64,000 nucleotides of DNA from Arthrobacter sp. MAHUQ-56 (lineage in GTDB: Bacteria; Actinomycetota; Actinomycetes; Actinomycetales; Micrococcaceae), in assembly GCF_019710585.1 (NCBI RefSeq), contig NZ_JAIFZQ010000002.1, positions 29,464-93,463 on the forward strand. Direction: 5' to 3'. The first letter of the stretch is position 1; each line of letters starts with the position of its first letter. The translations under genes and the position numbers were made by a program. A model generated the notes under the pieces. It did not search any database and was not told the DNA's origin. It saw only the letters and a program-made list of their open reading frames with translations. Below, one piece after another: positions 35,674 through 44,649 of this stretch.

Positions 35674-36906
35674 TCATGTTGCCTGCATGTTGGCCCGGGA
35701 GGTCACGAAGGTCAGGACAACGGAGGCCGCAAGAATCGCGGCGCTCACCAGGAAGGTGCCGCCGTACCCGGCGGCGTCGAACAGCACGCCGCCCAGGGTC
35801 GACCCTCCGGCAATCGAGGTCTGGACCACGGCGACCATGAGCCCACCACCCGCCTCCGCGTTGTGAGGCATGGCCGCCGCCACCCAACTCCACCAGCCCA
35901 TGGGCGCGGCGGTAGACAGCAGGCCCCACAGACCCAGGAGAAGCACGACGGCGGCGATCGAGCCGCCAGCGGGAACAAGTACCGCCGCGATGACGGCCAT
36001 GAGAGTTGGAATGAAGAGCAGCGTCCGGTACAGCCCCTTCTTGAGGAAACGGCCGATGAGGACGGTACCCGCAAAGCCGGCAACACCGATGACCAGCAGA
36101 ACCAGCGGCACGGTGGCCACGTCCACATGCGTCACCGTCTCCAGGAACGGGCGGACATAGGTAAACAGGACGAACTGCCCCATGAAAAAGGACCCGCACG
36201 CCGCCATCCCCCACGCGACATTCCGGCTCCTGAAACCGGCGAAAATCCGGAAGACGCTTTGTGGTGCCGCCGTGCCTCGTTCGACCTTCATGGCGGGGAG
36301 GCTGATCCACTGCCACACCAGGGCCAGCAGGGCCACCGGCACCAGGCAAAGGAACGCGCCGCGCCAGCCAATGACGGAGCCCACGTAGCTGCCCAGCGGC
36401 GCCGCCAGGACTGTGGCAAGGGCATTGCCGCCGTTAAAGACCGCCAGGGCACGCGAAACCTGGTGTGCCGGGACCAGCCGCATTGCGGTCGCTGCGGACA
36501 TGGACCAGAAGCCACCGATCACCACGCCGATGAGGGAACGGCCGACCATGAAGAGGAGGTATCCCGGCGCCAGGGCCACAACGGCTCCCGAGACAGCCAT
36601 CACGGCCGTCAGGCCCAAAAGGAGGGTCTTGCGGTTCATTCCGCCAGCCAGCGTGGACACCAACAGGCTGGTCAGGACGGCGAACAGGCCGGAGATGGCG
36701 ATTCCCTGCCCCACCATCCCCTCCGAGACCTGGAGGTCTGCTGCCATCGGCGTGAGCAGGCTGACCGGCATGAATTCGGAGGCGATCAGCGCAAAAACGC
36801 ACAGCGACATGGCAAAGACGCCTCCCCAGTGGGCAGGGTGTTGCCCGCTGGGGGATCGCAGGCCGGTATTGGTTGCGGTGGTGTTCGTCGCCATGGTTTC
36901 CATCAA
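35674..36906 (-). CDS. MFS transporter (DHA1, AraJ/SotB-like efflux)
   Basis: A 410-residue, 12-helix major facilitator of the drug:H+ antiporter-1 group. Helix 1 reads VFAMSLCVFALIASEFMPVSLL, the loop 2-3 motif is STLAGGMNRKTLLLG, and helix 5 has LATVLAAPLGSYVGSVIGWRGAF. The start EFMPVSLLTPMAADL is typical of sugar or arabinose efflux and chloramphenicol exporters (YdhP, AraJ). Substrate unknown. An ATG at 36894 is an alternative start. Grouped with the cupin gene downstream. Confidence 0.9.
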   Translation of the reverse strand: MMETMATNTTATNTGLRSPSGQHPAHWGGVFAMSLCVFALIASEFMPVSLLTPMAADLQVSEGMVGQGIAISGLFAVLTSLLVSTLAGGMNRKTLLLGLTAVMAVSGAVVALAPGYLLFMVGRSLIGVVIGGFWSMSAATAMRLVPAHQVSRALAVFNGGNALATVLAAPLGSYVGSVIGWRGAFLCLVPVALLALVWQWISLPAMKVERGTAAPQSVFRIFAGFRSRNVAWGMAACGSFFMGQFVLFTYVRPFLETVTHVDVATVPLVLLVIGVAGFAGTVLIGRFLKKGLYRTLLFIPTLMAVIAAVLVPAGGSIAAVVLLLGLWGLLSTAAPMGWWSWVAAAMPHNAEAGGGLMVAVVQTSIAGGSTLGGVLFDAAGYGGTFLVSAAILAASVVLTFVTSRANMQAT

Positions 36907-36963
36907 ACCGGGCCTCGGACGGCCTAGCGAGGGCCCCGCTGAACCTGGTTACACCAGACCCCC

Positions 36964-37746
36964 TTACCTCGCCAGGTCCTTGTCGAGCTCGGCAAGGCAG
37001 TAATCCTTGAACCAGTGCCTGATGCCGCGCGGCAATCTGGGGTAGGCCACCGACAGGATCCGCATGGTCCGGTCGAACCGACGGGCGTGCAGGTCGCTCC
37101 AGGGAAGCCCGAAGTCCACCCGCACGTGGTACGGAAGGAGCCCGGCGGTGAGGAACCTGGCCGGAGGCATGATGGCGCGGTACCAAAGGGGCGTGTGCTT
37201 AGGAAACAGCAGGCCGCGTCCGACGCGCACGCCGGCGTCCTCCGCTTGCAGCCTGGAGATTTGTTCCTCCCAATACCGGGCGAAGGCCGCCCGGTCCTTG
37301 GGCCACATGCCCGCCGGGAGCTGCAGGGCTGTGCCAATCCGCGCATAGTCCTGGTACATCGCATCGGCTGAGTCGTCGTCGAGCGGTCCGTAGATTTTTT
37401 CGATGATGGTGACTGCTGTGTCGTAGAGCGTGGCGACCACCCAGAGCTGCAGCTCGGGATCGTAGGCGTTGTACCCGGCAGAGGACCCGTCGGCCGGCCG
37501 GCGCACCGGTACATGGGCACGGTTCACCCTGCGGCGGACCTCTTTGAGTTGTTCCTCATTGCCGTACACGACGGCGTACACGTACGTCAGGGTGCCCTTG
37601 AGCCTGTTGACGGGGCGCTGGGTGAAGGTGCTGTGCTCCGCCACTCCGCTGCCGATCGCAGGATTGGCCAGTTGCAGCAGGATCGCCCGCCCGGCTCCGG
37701 CGAGCAGGATGCCTTCCGCGCCGTAATCAGCCATTCCCTGCACCAT
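36964..37746 (-). CDS. DUF2236 (MpaB-like oxygenase family) protein
   Basis: A 260-residue DUF2236 protein, the family of bacterial latex-clearing oxygenases (Lcp) and fungal MpaB. Landmarks are GILLAGAGRAILLQLANPAIG, RPVNRLKGTLTYVYAVVYG and AYDPELQLWVVATLYDTAV, the region that in Lcp supplies heme ligands and a conserved Arg/Asp. There is no signal peptide. Its substrate is unknown; relatives cleave polyprenyl chains. TACCCT lies 6 bases upstream, so it is probably leaderless. It starts a run with the MFS and cupin genes. Confidence 0.85.
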   Translation of the reverse strand: MVQGMADYGAEGILLAGAGRAILLQLANPAIGSGVAEHSTFTQRPVNRLKGTLTYVYAVVYGNEEQLKEVRRRVNRAHVPVRRPADGSSAGYNAYDPELQLWVVATLYDTAVTIIEKIYGPLDDDSADAMYQDYARIGTALQLPAGMWPKDRAAFARYWEEQISRLQAEDAGVRVGRGLLFPKHTPLWYRAIMPPARFLTAGLLPYHVRVDFGLPWSDLHARRFDRTMRILSVAYPRLPRGIRHWFKDYCLAELDKDLAR

Positions 37747-37752
37747 GGGAAA

Positions 37753-37758
37753 AGGGTA
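37753..37758 (-). promoter_or_regulatory. -10 box of leaderless promoter
   Basis: TACCCT (minus strand) ends 6 bases before the ATG at 37746. Confidence 0.45.
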
Positions 37759-37760
37759 CC

Positions 37761-37829
37761 GTCAGGCGCAGCACGGGGGGACGGGGCCTTTGGCCTCTTT
37801 CCGTGGCAAGCCGCCGCGCTGCGCCTGAC
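37761..37829. terminator. Long inverted repeat after ilvD
   Basis: GTCAGGCGCAGC (37761-37772) and GCTGCGCCTGAC (37818-37829) are a perfect 12-bp inverted pair. The 45-base interior contains GGCCTTTGGCC. The repeat lies 7 bp past the ilvD stop and probably terminates ilvD. Confidence 0.5.
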
Positions 37830-37835
37830 GCGCTG

Positions 37836-39704
37836 TTACCGCTCCAGCAGGGACACGTCCCGGACGGCGCCCTTGTCCGCGGACAGCGCCATGGCGGCGT
37901 AAGCCCGCAGCGCCGCGGACACCAGGCGGTCCCGGTCCTTGGGCTTGTACCCGCCGTTGACTTCGAGTTTTTCGCGGCGTTCGGCGAGGATCTCGTCGGA
38001 GACCTCCAACTGCATTGAACGCTGGCTGATGTCTATGCTGATGATGTCGCCGTCCTCCACCAGGGCAATGGCGCCGCCGGAGGCAGCCTCCGGGGAGATG
38101 TGCCCGATCGACAGGCCGGAGGTGCCGCCGGAGAAGCGGCCGTCCGTGATGAGGGCGCACTTCTTGCCAAGGCCGCGGCCCTTGAGGAAGGACGTCGGGT
38201 AGAGCATTTCCTGCATGCCCGGGCCGCCCCGGGGGCCTTCGTAGCGGATGACCACCACGTCGCCTTCCTTGACGGTCTTGTTCAGGATCTTTTCCACGGC
38301 TTCGTCCTGGGATTCGCACACCACGGCAGGGCCCGAGAACATCCAGATGGACTCGTCCACGCCGGCGGTCTTCACCACGGCGCCGTCGACGGCCACGTTG
38401 CCGCGGAGCACTGCGAGGCCGCCGTCCTTGGAGTAGGCGTGCTCCACGGAGCGGATGCAGCCACCTGCCGCGTCGGTGTCCAGGGAGGTCCACTCGTTCG
38501 ACTGGGAGAACGCGGTGGAGGAGCGGACGCCGCCGGGAGCTGCGTGCCACAGGGCCTTCGCTTCCTCGGTGGCCTTGCCGCCACGGATGTCCCAGTCGTC
38601 CAGCCAGCCGTCCAGGTCGGCGGAGTGCACCGAATGGACGTCCTTGTGCAGGAGCCCGCCGCGGTTCAGTTCGCCCAGCAGGGCGGGGATGCCGCCGGCG
38701 CGGTGCACATCCTCCATGTAATAGGTCTTGTCCTTGGCCACGTTCGGGGCCACCTTGGCCAGGCAGGGCACCTGGCGGGACTTGGCGTCCATCTCGGCCA
38801 GGCCGTAGTCCACGCCCGCCTCCTGGGCCGCGGCCAGCAGGTGCAGGATGGTGTTGGTGGAGCCGCCCATGGAGATGTCCAGGGCCATGGCGTTGTCGAA
38901 GGCCTTGGCTGTGGCGATGGAGCGCGGCAGCACGGAGTCGTCGTCGCCGTCGTAGTAGCGCTTCACCAGCTCGACGACGGTGGCACCAGCCTTCTCATAC
39001 AGCGCCTTGCGTGCGGTGTGGGTGGCCAGCACGGAGCCGTTGCCCGGCAGGGACAGGCCGATGGCCTCGGTGAGGCAGTTCATGGAGTTGGCGGTGAACA
39101 TGCCGGAGCAGGACCCGCAGGTGGGGCAGGCGTTCTCTTCGATGAGGTTGATGTCTTCATCGGAGATCGACTCATCCACGGCGTCGGCAATCGCGTTCAC
39201 CAGGTCCAGGGAGCGCACGGACCCGTCGGTCAGGGTCACGCGGCCGGCCTCCATGGGGCCGCCGGAGACGAACACTACGGGGATGTTCAGGCGCAGGGCG
39301 GCCATGAGCATGCCGGGGGTGATCTTGTCGCAGTTGGAGATGCAGACCAGGGCGTCGGCGCAGTGCGCGTTCACCATGTACTCCACGGAGTCGGCGATCA
39401 GGTCGCGGGACGGCAGCGAGTAGAGCATGCCGGAGTGGCCCATGGCGATGCCGTCGTCCACGGCGATGGTGTTGAACTCGCGCGGCACGGCGCCAGCGGC
39501 GAGGATCGCGTCGGAGACGATCCGGCCCACGGGAGCAAGGTGGGTGTGGCCGGGTACGAACTCGGTGAAGGAGTTGGCCACGGCGATGATCGGCTTGCCG
39601 ATATCCGAGTTGGCGACGCCGGAGGCGCGCAGCAGTGCGCGGGCTCCGGCCATGTTGCGGCCGTGGGTGACTGTTTTAGAGCGAAGTGCAGGCATGTTTA
39701 CCAT
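37836..39704 (-). CDS. ilvD: Dihydroxy-acid dehydratase
   Basis: A 622-residue IlvD/Edd family enzyme: dehydration of 2,3-dihydroxyisovalerate and its isoleucine counterpart, third step of branched-chain amino-acid synthesis. Iron-sulfur ligand regions are [16 protein letters not shown] and [18 protein letters not shown]. The substrate loop is [16 protein letters not shown] and the C-terminal motif [20 protein letters not shown]. The CDK and CGSC pattern fits [2Fe-2S]-type IlvD. ATG 39695 (MPALRSKT) is an alternative start. It stands alone, 76 bp from a divergent XRE regulator, an unusual neighbour for ilvD. Confidence 0.96.
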   Translation of the reverse strand: MVNMPALRSKTVTHGRNMAGARALLRASGVANSDIGKPIIAVANSFTEFVPGHTHLAPVGRIVSDAILAAGAVPREFNTIAVDDGIAMGHSGMLYSLPSRDLIADSVEYMVNAHCADALVCISNCDKITPGMLMAALRLNIPVVFVSGGPMEAGRVTLTDGSVRSLDLVNAIADAVDESISDEDINLIEENACPTCGSCSGMFTANSMNCLTEAIGLSLPGNGSVLATHTARKALYEKAGATVVELVKRYYDGDDDSVLPRSIATAKAFDNAMALDISMGGSTNTILHLLAAAQEAGVDYGLAEMDAKSRQVPCLAKVAPNVAKDKTYYMEDVHRAGGIPALLGELNRGGLLHKDVHSVHSADLDGWLDDWDIRGGKATEEAKALWHAAPGGVRSSTAFSQSNEWTSLDTDAAGGCIRSVEHAYSKDGGLAVLRGNVAVDGAVVKTAGVDESIWMFSGPAVVCESQDEAVEKILNKTVKEGDVVVIRYEGPRGGPGMQEMLYPTSFLKGRGLGKKCALITDGRFSGGTSGLSIGHISPEAASGGAIALVEDGDIISIDISQRSMQLEVSDEILAERREKLEVNGGYKPKDRDRLVSAALRAYAAMALSADKGAVRDVSLLER

Positions 39705-39741
39705 CCTGTCCGCTCCGGGCGAGCCGCGGAAGACGCTCCTG

Positions 39742-39751
39742 CTACTAGTAG
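39742..39751. promoter_or_regulatory. CTACTAGTAG palindrome between ilvD and the XRE gene
   Basis: A perfect 10-bp palindrome followed by several AGTA units up to 39772, in a 76-bp AT-rich divergent promoter region. Candidate binding site of the XRE-MmyB regulator. Confidence 0.5.
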
Positions 39752-39768
39752 TAGGAGTACCAGAGTAA

Positions 39769-39774
39769 TAGTAT
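39769..39774 (+). promoter_or_regulatory. -10 box of leaderless promoter
   Basis: TAGTAT ends 6 bases before the GTG at 39781. Confidence 0.5.
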
Positions 39775-39780
39775 TTTCAG

Positions 39781-40617
39781 GTGAATGAACCCGGACGCCG
39801 CAAAGAACTTGGCTTGTTCCTGCGCGCCCGCAGGGACCAGGCGCTGCGGGCCGACTACGGCCTGCCGCCCATAGGCCGCTCCCGTGAGCGGGGGCTGCGG
39901 CGCGAGGAGGTCGCTTTCCTGTCCGGAGTGAGTGTCACCTGGTACACGTGGCTGGAGCAGGGCAGGGACATCAGCCCCTCCCGGCAGGTGCTGGAAGCCG
40001 TCAGCCGGGCCCTGCACCTTTCGGCGACCGGCCTCGGCTACGTCCTGTCACTCGGTGGCTATGCGTCAGCAGCACCGGCCAGCCCTGCCGCCGATGCCGC
40101 GCCGCCGCACATCCAGCGCCTCCTGGATGCCCTGGACCCCAACCCGTCATTCGCGCTGTTTCCCGATTGGGGCGTGGCCGGGTGGAACAAGGCTTACGCT
40201 GCGCTGTATCCGAACATCGCCACAGTGGCCCCGGCGGACCGCAACCTTCTGTGGCTGGTGTTCACGGACCCCTACGTGCGGGACCTGCTCCCGGACTGGG
40301 AGACCACCAGCAAACGCTTCCTTGCCGAGTTCCGGGCCGAAACAGGGCAGCGCCTGGGCGACCCGGACATCCAGTACCAGGTGGAACGGCTCAAGGAGGC
40401 GAGTCCGGAGTTCCGGGTGGGATGGGACCGCTACGACATCCTGGGCTTCGAATCCCGCGAGCGCCTGTTCCACCACCCCGCAGTGGGTGTCCTCCAACTT
40501 GAGCACCACCAGGTCTCCCCATCCGACCGGCCGGACCTGCACATCGTGGTCTACACCCCGGCCCTGGGGAGTGACTCCGCCACCCAGATGCAGTCGCTCC
40601 TGGCCAAGGCCGGGTAG
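39781..40617 (+). CDS. XRE-family regulator with MmyB-like ligand domain (second copy)
   Basis: A 278-residue regulator of the same type as that at 33.3 kb. The helix-turn-helix has RGLRREEVAFLSGVSVTWYT and WLEQGRDISPSRQVLEAVSR. The ligand domain includes FPDWGVAGWNKAYAALYPN and HHPAVGVLQLEHHQV. The GTG start is fixed by a -10 box 6 bases upstream. Divergent from ilvD, which may be its target although such regulators more often control redox enzymes. Confidence 0.9.
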   Translation: MNEPGRRKELGLFLRARRDQALRADYGLPPIGRSRERGLRREEVAFLSGVSVTWYTWLEQGRDISPSRQVLEAVSRALHLSATGLGYVLSLGGYASAAPASPAADAAPPHIQRLLDALDPNPSFALFPDWGVAGWNKAYAALYPNIATVAPADRNLLWLVFTDPYVRDLLPDWETTSKRFLAEFRAETGQRLGDPDIQYQVERLKEASPEFRVGWDRYDILGFESRERLFHHPAVGVLQLEHHQVSPSDRPDLHIVVYTPALGSDSATQMQSLLAKAG

Positions 40618-40623
40618 CAGCAG

Positions 40624-40676
40624 TTAGGGGATATGGATCCGGAATTAGGGGTTTCTGTCGCGCCAACAAATTAGGG
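40624..40676 (+). repeat. Three TTAGGG direct repeats in the leader of the secreted protein
   Basis: TTAGGG occurs at 40624, 40645 and 40671 (21 and 26 bp spacing, same face of the helix for the first two). They lie between the XRE stop and the secreted-protein gene and may be activator sites. Confidence 0.4.
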
Positions 40677-40755
40677 ATTGCTTTTGGTGCACTGGCGGCT
40701 GACACTGAACGCACCTGGGGACTGGGCTTTCATCTGCGCAATTCCGGGAGCAACA

Positions 40756-42915
40756 ATGCAGGACCATCCAATTCTCCACCGGGACGTCCGCAGCGGAGCC
40801 CGCAAGTCCCGGCTCCCGGCTCTGCTGGCAGCACTGATCCTTGCACTGGCCGCCCTGGTGGTACCGGGTACGGCGTCAGCCGCCACCGGCGATGTCGGGG
40901 TTCAGGGCCCCTCCCACTCCGGTACTGGAACACCAACCGGCACCAAGCGGGCCACCAGCACGTTGTGGTTCAACGATGGAACCTGGTGGGGGGTTCTCTG
41001 GGATACGTCCAGCCTGAGTTTCCATATCTTCCGGTTCAACTCCGCGACAAACTCGTGGGCGGATACGGGTGTTGTGGCCGAGACGCGGGCCAACACCCAC
41101 CATGACGTGCTATGGGACGGGACGACGCTGTTCGTGGCGAGCTACCGGTTCGTCAACGACGGCCTGCCCGCGGAACCAAACTTTCCCACGACGCTGCGGC
41201 GTTACAGCTACGACGCGGGCACGAAGAAGTACACGTCGCTGGGTTCGTCAACCATCAACAACTACAAGGTTGAGGTCCTGACCATCGACAAGGACTCCAC
41301 CGGTCGGCTGTGGGCCACATGGCAGCAGGGCAACAGGATTTGGCTGAACGTCACCGGCACGGATGGCCAAACCTGGGGCACGCCGTTCCAGCATCCTTCG
41401 TCGATGAGCAACGTGTCCGTGGACGACACATCGGCCGTGATCGCCTTCGGCCCCGGCAAGATGGGCGTGATGTGGAGCCGCCAGGTTGGTGACGCCACCG
41501 ACGGCATGTACTGGAGCTACCACACCGATGGCGCATCCAGCACCGCCTGGAGCACTCCGGTGGCTGCGGTGTCGGGGCTGCGCAGCGGCGATGACCACAT
41601 GAACCTGAAGTGGCTTGACTCCTCCGGCGGCCGGGTATTCGCCGCCGTCAAGACGTCATTCACGTCGTCGGCCCAGCCCCTCATCCAGCTGCTGGCCCTG
41701 AGTGGGACCACGTGGGCAGCGCACACGATCGCGCCGGTGTCGGAGTGCCCCAACCGGGTGATCGTCCTGGTTGACGAGAGCACGCAGATGCTGCGCACCT
41801 TCGCCACCTATCCCAAACCCAGCGGCACAACGAACGCCGGTGTCTGTACCAGTTCGGGCGGCGCGATCTACGAAAAGTCCACCCCGCTGGACAACATCAA
41901 CTTCACCAGCGCGAAGACCGCCAGGATCGTCGACGCCGACCAGTACGTCCACAACGTGACGTCGACCAAGCAAAACCTCAACAGCGCGGCGCGGGGCACG
42001 GCCAACAGCGGCCTGCTGGTGCTGGCCGATGTCAACGCCACGAGCCGCTACTGGCACTACTTCGATCCCAGCACTGGCGGCGGGACCAGTGACACGACGG
42101 CCCCGACGGTGACGGGCACAACCCCGGCCAGCGGTGCGACCGGCGTCGCCGTGACAACCAACGTGACCGGAACTTTCTCGGAAGCGATGAATGGCTCGAC
42201 GATCACTTCGAGCACGTTCACGCTGCAGGCAGGCACGACGACGGTACCGGCCACCGTGACGTACAGCAGCACGGGCAATGTGGCGACGCTGAACCCCAGT
42301 GCGGATCTGGCGGCCGGTACGACGTATACGGCAACGATCAAGGGCGGTTCCAGCGGCGTGAAGGATGCTGCCGGCAACGCGCTCGCGTCTGACAAGACCT
42401 GGACCTTCACCACGGCTTCCGCCGGTGGCGGAGGCACGCAGACCGTCACGCTCACGGCCACTGCCGACAGCTACGTCAACAGCGGGGCTACGGGCACGAA
42501 CTACGGCGCGGGCACCACGCTGGCCGTGGACAACAGCCCGGTGGAGGTGGCGTACCTGAAATTCGACCTGTCGCCCTACGCGGGCAGGACCCTGCAAAGT
42601 GCCACGCTCAAGCTGCAGAGCGCCGCCAATGCGTCCACGGGCAAACAGAACGTCAAGCTCGTGGCTGATGACAGCTGGACCGAGGGCGGCATCACTTATA
42701 ACAACAGGCCGGCACTGGGCACCGTCCTCGGCACCCTTGGACCCACGGCGATCAACACCGGCTACAGCGTTCCGCTGGCCGTCAGCGGCCTGGCCGGCGA
42801 GCCCGGCCAGCAGCTGTCACTGGGGATCGACACCGCCAGTACCGACGGGCTGACCCTCAACTCCAAGGAAGCCGGCAGCACGGCGGCGCCCCAGCTTGTC
42901 CTGACCTTCAACTAG
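40756..42915 (+). CDS. Large secreted multidomain protein (propeller-like, Big_5, DNRLRE)
   Basis: A 719-residue exported protein. Order: signal peptide (LPALLAALILALAALVVPG, then TASA|A), an N-terminal region of about 400 residues of repeated strand motifs (TSTLWFNDGTWWGVLWD, TTLFVASYRFV) that looks like a beta-propeller/sialidase-like fold, one Ig-like Big_5 domain (NVTGTFSEAMNG) and a C-terminal DNRLRE/CBM96-like domain (ATADSYVNSGATGTNYGAG, VAYLKFDLS). It probably binds or degrades a cell-surface or plant polymer; no catalytic residues stand out. ATG 40756 with CGGGAG before it starts the signal peptide. Confidence 0.85.
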   Translation: MQDHPILHRDVRSGARKSRLPALLAALILALAALVVPGTASAATGDVGVQGPSHSGTGTPTGTKRATSTLWFNDGTWWGVLWDTSSLSFHIFRFNSATNSWADTGVVAETRANTHHDVLWDGTTLFVASYRFVNDGLPAEPNFPTTLRRYSYDAGTKKYTSLGSSTINNYKVEVLTIDKDSTGRLWATWQQGNRIWLNVTGTDGQTWGTPFQHPSSMSNVSVDDTSAVIAFGPGKMGVMWSRQVGDATDGMYWSYHTDGASSTAWSTPVAAVSGLRSGDDHMNLKWLDSSGGRVFAAVKTSFTSSAQPLIQLLALSGTTWAAHTIAPVSECPNRVIVLVDESTQMLRTFATYPKPSGTTNAGVCTSSGGAIYEKSTPLDNINFTSAKTARIVDADQYVHNVTSTKQNLNSAARGTANSGLLVLADVNATSRYWHYFDPSTGGGTSDTTAPTVTGTTPASGATGVAVTTNVTGTFSEAMNGSTITSSTFTLQAGTTTVPATVTYSSTGNVATLNPSADLAAGTTYTATIKGGSSGVKDAAGNALASDKTWTFTTASAGGGGTQTVTLTATADSYVNSGATGTNYGAGTTLAVDNSPVEVAYLKFDLSPYAGRTLQSATLKLQSAANASTGKQNVKLVADDSWTEGGITYNNRPALGTVLGTLGPTAINTGYSVPLAVSGLAGEPGQQLSLGIDTASTDGLTLNSKEAGSTAAPQLVLTFN

Positions 42916-43034
42916 ATGGGTGGAGCAGTAGGACCCTCAAGATTTGCGCAGTTTATCCGGTAACTGGACAAACCCTCTTCCGTCCGCCTGAACAGGCTCC
43001 TAGTGTTGGCACACGAGCTTGCCAAGGGGGAAAA

Positions 43035-43196
43035 ATGAACAGCTCAACAGACAGTTCTTCGGAAACCACATGCCCGGATCCACAGCAGGAGGCGGCAGCG
43101 CAGCCGCGGGAAATTCCGGGGAAAGACTGGACCTCTACCGATTGCCTTCAGCTCGTGCGGGCGCCGATCCGCTTCACCCGCGCCGACTGGCCCTGA
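43035..43196 (+). CDS. 53-residue hypothetical protein with strong ribosome site
   Basis: A small ORF starting with MNSSTDSSSETTCPDP, then a more ordered C-terminal part (DWTSTDCLQLVRAPIRFTRADWP). AAGGGGGAAAA directly upstream is the strongest ribosome site in the neighbourhood, and a hairpin (43219-43234) follows the stop. Two Cys residues and a charged C-terminus are the only notable features. No family is recognised. It is supported by its translation and termination signals more than by similarity. Confidence 0.55.
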   Translation: MNSSTDSSSETTCPDPQQEAAAQPREIPGKDWTSTDCLQLVRAPIRFTRADWP

Positions 43197-43218
43197 CATA
43201 TCAGGGCTGACGCATTAA

Positions 43219-43234
43219 GGCCCGGGGACGGGCC
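43219..43234 (+). terminator. Hairpin after the 53-residue ORF
   Basis: GGCCCG and CGGGCC are separated by 4 bases, 22 bp past the stop. Confidence 0.45.
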
Positions 43235-43329
43235 ACCTGGACCACTGGTATGACTTCGGTGAAGCCATGCGCCCAACACGGCCAGCGCACTGGTCCAGGT
43301 TGTTACCTGCCGTTTCAGGCCCGCCGGTT

Positions 43330-43357
43330 TGATCCCTGGCGAAGATGCCAGGGATCA
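43330..43357 (-). terminator. Terminator overlapping the stop of the acidic 81-residue protein
   Basis: TGATCCCTGGC pairs perfectly with GCCAGGGATCA over 6 bases; the right arm includes the stop codon of the minus-strand gene. Confidence 0.65.
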
Positions 43358-43600
43358 GCTGGAGGCGTCCTTCTCGATTTCTTCCGCGAGGTCATCCACT
43401 TCTTCGGGGCGGGCCCTGATTCCCGCCTCTTCGAAGCGTTCTTCGAGGACATGGCTGACGTCGTCCTGGACATGGCCCAGGCGGATCTCGTCACGGACCT
43501 CGTCCGCGATGCTCTCCGGCGTCTCGAAGGCCGCCGCGCCAGCCACGTCCTCGGCGCTGTCGATCGGGTCGTTCACGTTGCCGGCTCCGGGATCAGTCAT
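43355..43600 (-). CDS. Small acidic hypothetical protein
   Basis: An 81-residue very acidic protein (about 25 Asp/Glu): AFETPESIADEVRDEIRLGH then SHVLEERFEEAGIRARPEEVDDLAEEIEKDA. Helical, no Cys or membrane segment. The ERFEEAGIRxxPEEVDDLAEEI pattern recurs in other small actinobacterial proteins, but no function is known. It follows the deacetylase gene on the same strand by 46 bp. Confidence 0.7.
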   Translation of the reverse strand: MTDPGAGNVNDPIDSAEDVAGAAAFETPESIADEVRDEIRLGHVQDDVSHVLEERFEEAGIRARPEEVDDLAEEIEKDASS

Positions 43601-43646
43601 ATCCGACCGTTACCCGTCTTGTTCCGGCTGTAAACAAGACGGGCTG

Positions 43647-44594
43647 CTATGCCACGGCACCTTCGCTGACGCGGGCCGGCTCAAACGCCGCGCCGGCCCC
43701 CGGGAACGTCGGGACGGTGATCCTGCCGTGGGTATGGATCTCGTTGACTGTTGCCCTGGTGTGTTCGGCGATCCGTTCCATGGTGGTCACCCACATGCCG
43801 TCCATGGCCTTGACGCGCTCGATCAGTCGCTCCAATGCCACAGCCTTCGACGGCCGGCCGGAGATGAAGGGGTGGTTGGTCAGGACGAAACAGCTGCCCT
43901 GGGAGTGGTGGGCCTCGGCTTCAAGGGTCCACATTTCCAGGACCTTCGCCGGGCTCTCGATGACGCCGCTGCCCGTGACGCCGGGGTAGAACGCATACTG
44001 CTCCCAGTCATCCAGGGTCCAGTCCACCGGGATCTCCACGATGTCCCGGGGATCATCGGCGGCGACGGCGAAGCGGTAGGGGGCATCGCCGTCGAGCAGG
44101 CTTGAATCGTAGAGGAAGCCGCGGTCGGCCAGCAGGCCTGGTGAGTGCCAGTTCAGTTCCCACCACGGCGCCCGATACCCCACCGGCCGGACCCCGGCGA
44201 CCTTCGCCAGGGCTTCCAGGCCACGGTCGATGTAGCTGGCCTCGGTGGCGGCGTCGATGCCCTGCATCGGTTCGTGCAGGTAGCCATGGTGGGCCACCTC
44301 GTGGCCGCCGTCCACGATCTGCCGCACCACGTCAGGGTAGGACTCGGCGGTGAAGCCGGGGATGAAGAAGGTGGCAAGGATGTCCTGGCGCTCGAGGATC
44401 TTGAGCAGCCGCGGCACGGCGATCCTGGGCCCGTAGGACTGGTGGCTCATCAGGGACATCCGCCGGGTGCTGGCGGGATCGTGGGCGATGGTGCAGGACT
44501 CGGCGTCGACGTCGAACGTGAAGGACGCGGCGGCCTTGGCACCGTCGGGCCAGGTGATCGGGTGCAGGGCATCGGCAATGGCGGGATGGTTCAC
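43647..44594 (-). CDS. CE4 polysaccharide deacetylase / allantoinase-like (PuuE-type)
   Basis: A 315-residue NodB-homology (CE4) protein. The metal and catalytic motifs are TFDVDAESC (Asp-Asp), HEVAHHGYLHEPM (His-x3-His) and YRAPWWELNW. There is no signal peptide, so it acts in the cytoplasm on a small substrate rather than on a cell wall. Cytoplasmic CE4 proteins of this kind include the PuuE allantoinase. Its neighbours (an NCS1 permease and a PucR regulator) support a role in ureide, purine or pyrimidine breakdown. The exact substrate is inferred, not shown. Confidence 0.82.
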   Translation of the reverse strand: MNHPAIADALHPITWPDGAKAAASFTFDVDAESCTIAHDPASTRRMSLMSHQSYGPRIAVPRLLKILERQDILATFFIPGFTAESYPDVVRQIVDGGHEVAHHGYLHEPMQGIDAATEASYIDRGLEALAKVAGVRPVGYRAPWWELNWHSPGLLADRGFLYDSSLLDGDAPYRFAVAADDPRDIVEIPVDWTLDDWEQYAFYPGVTGSGVIESPAKVLEMWTLEAEAHHSQGSCFVLTNHPFISGRPSKAVALERLIERVKAMDGMWVTTMERIAEHTRATVNEIHTHGRITVPTFPGAGAAFEPARVSEGAVA

Positions 44595-44649
44595 GAGGAA
44601 ATCCTTTCGGCGGGCGCAGTGCGCCCGCCAGGTTTGGGGGAAGAAGAGG

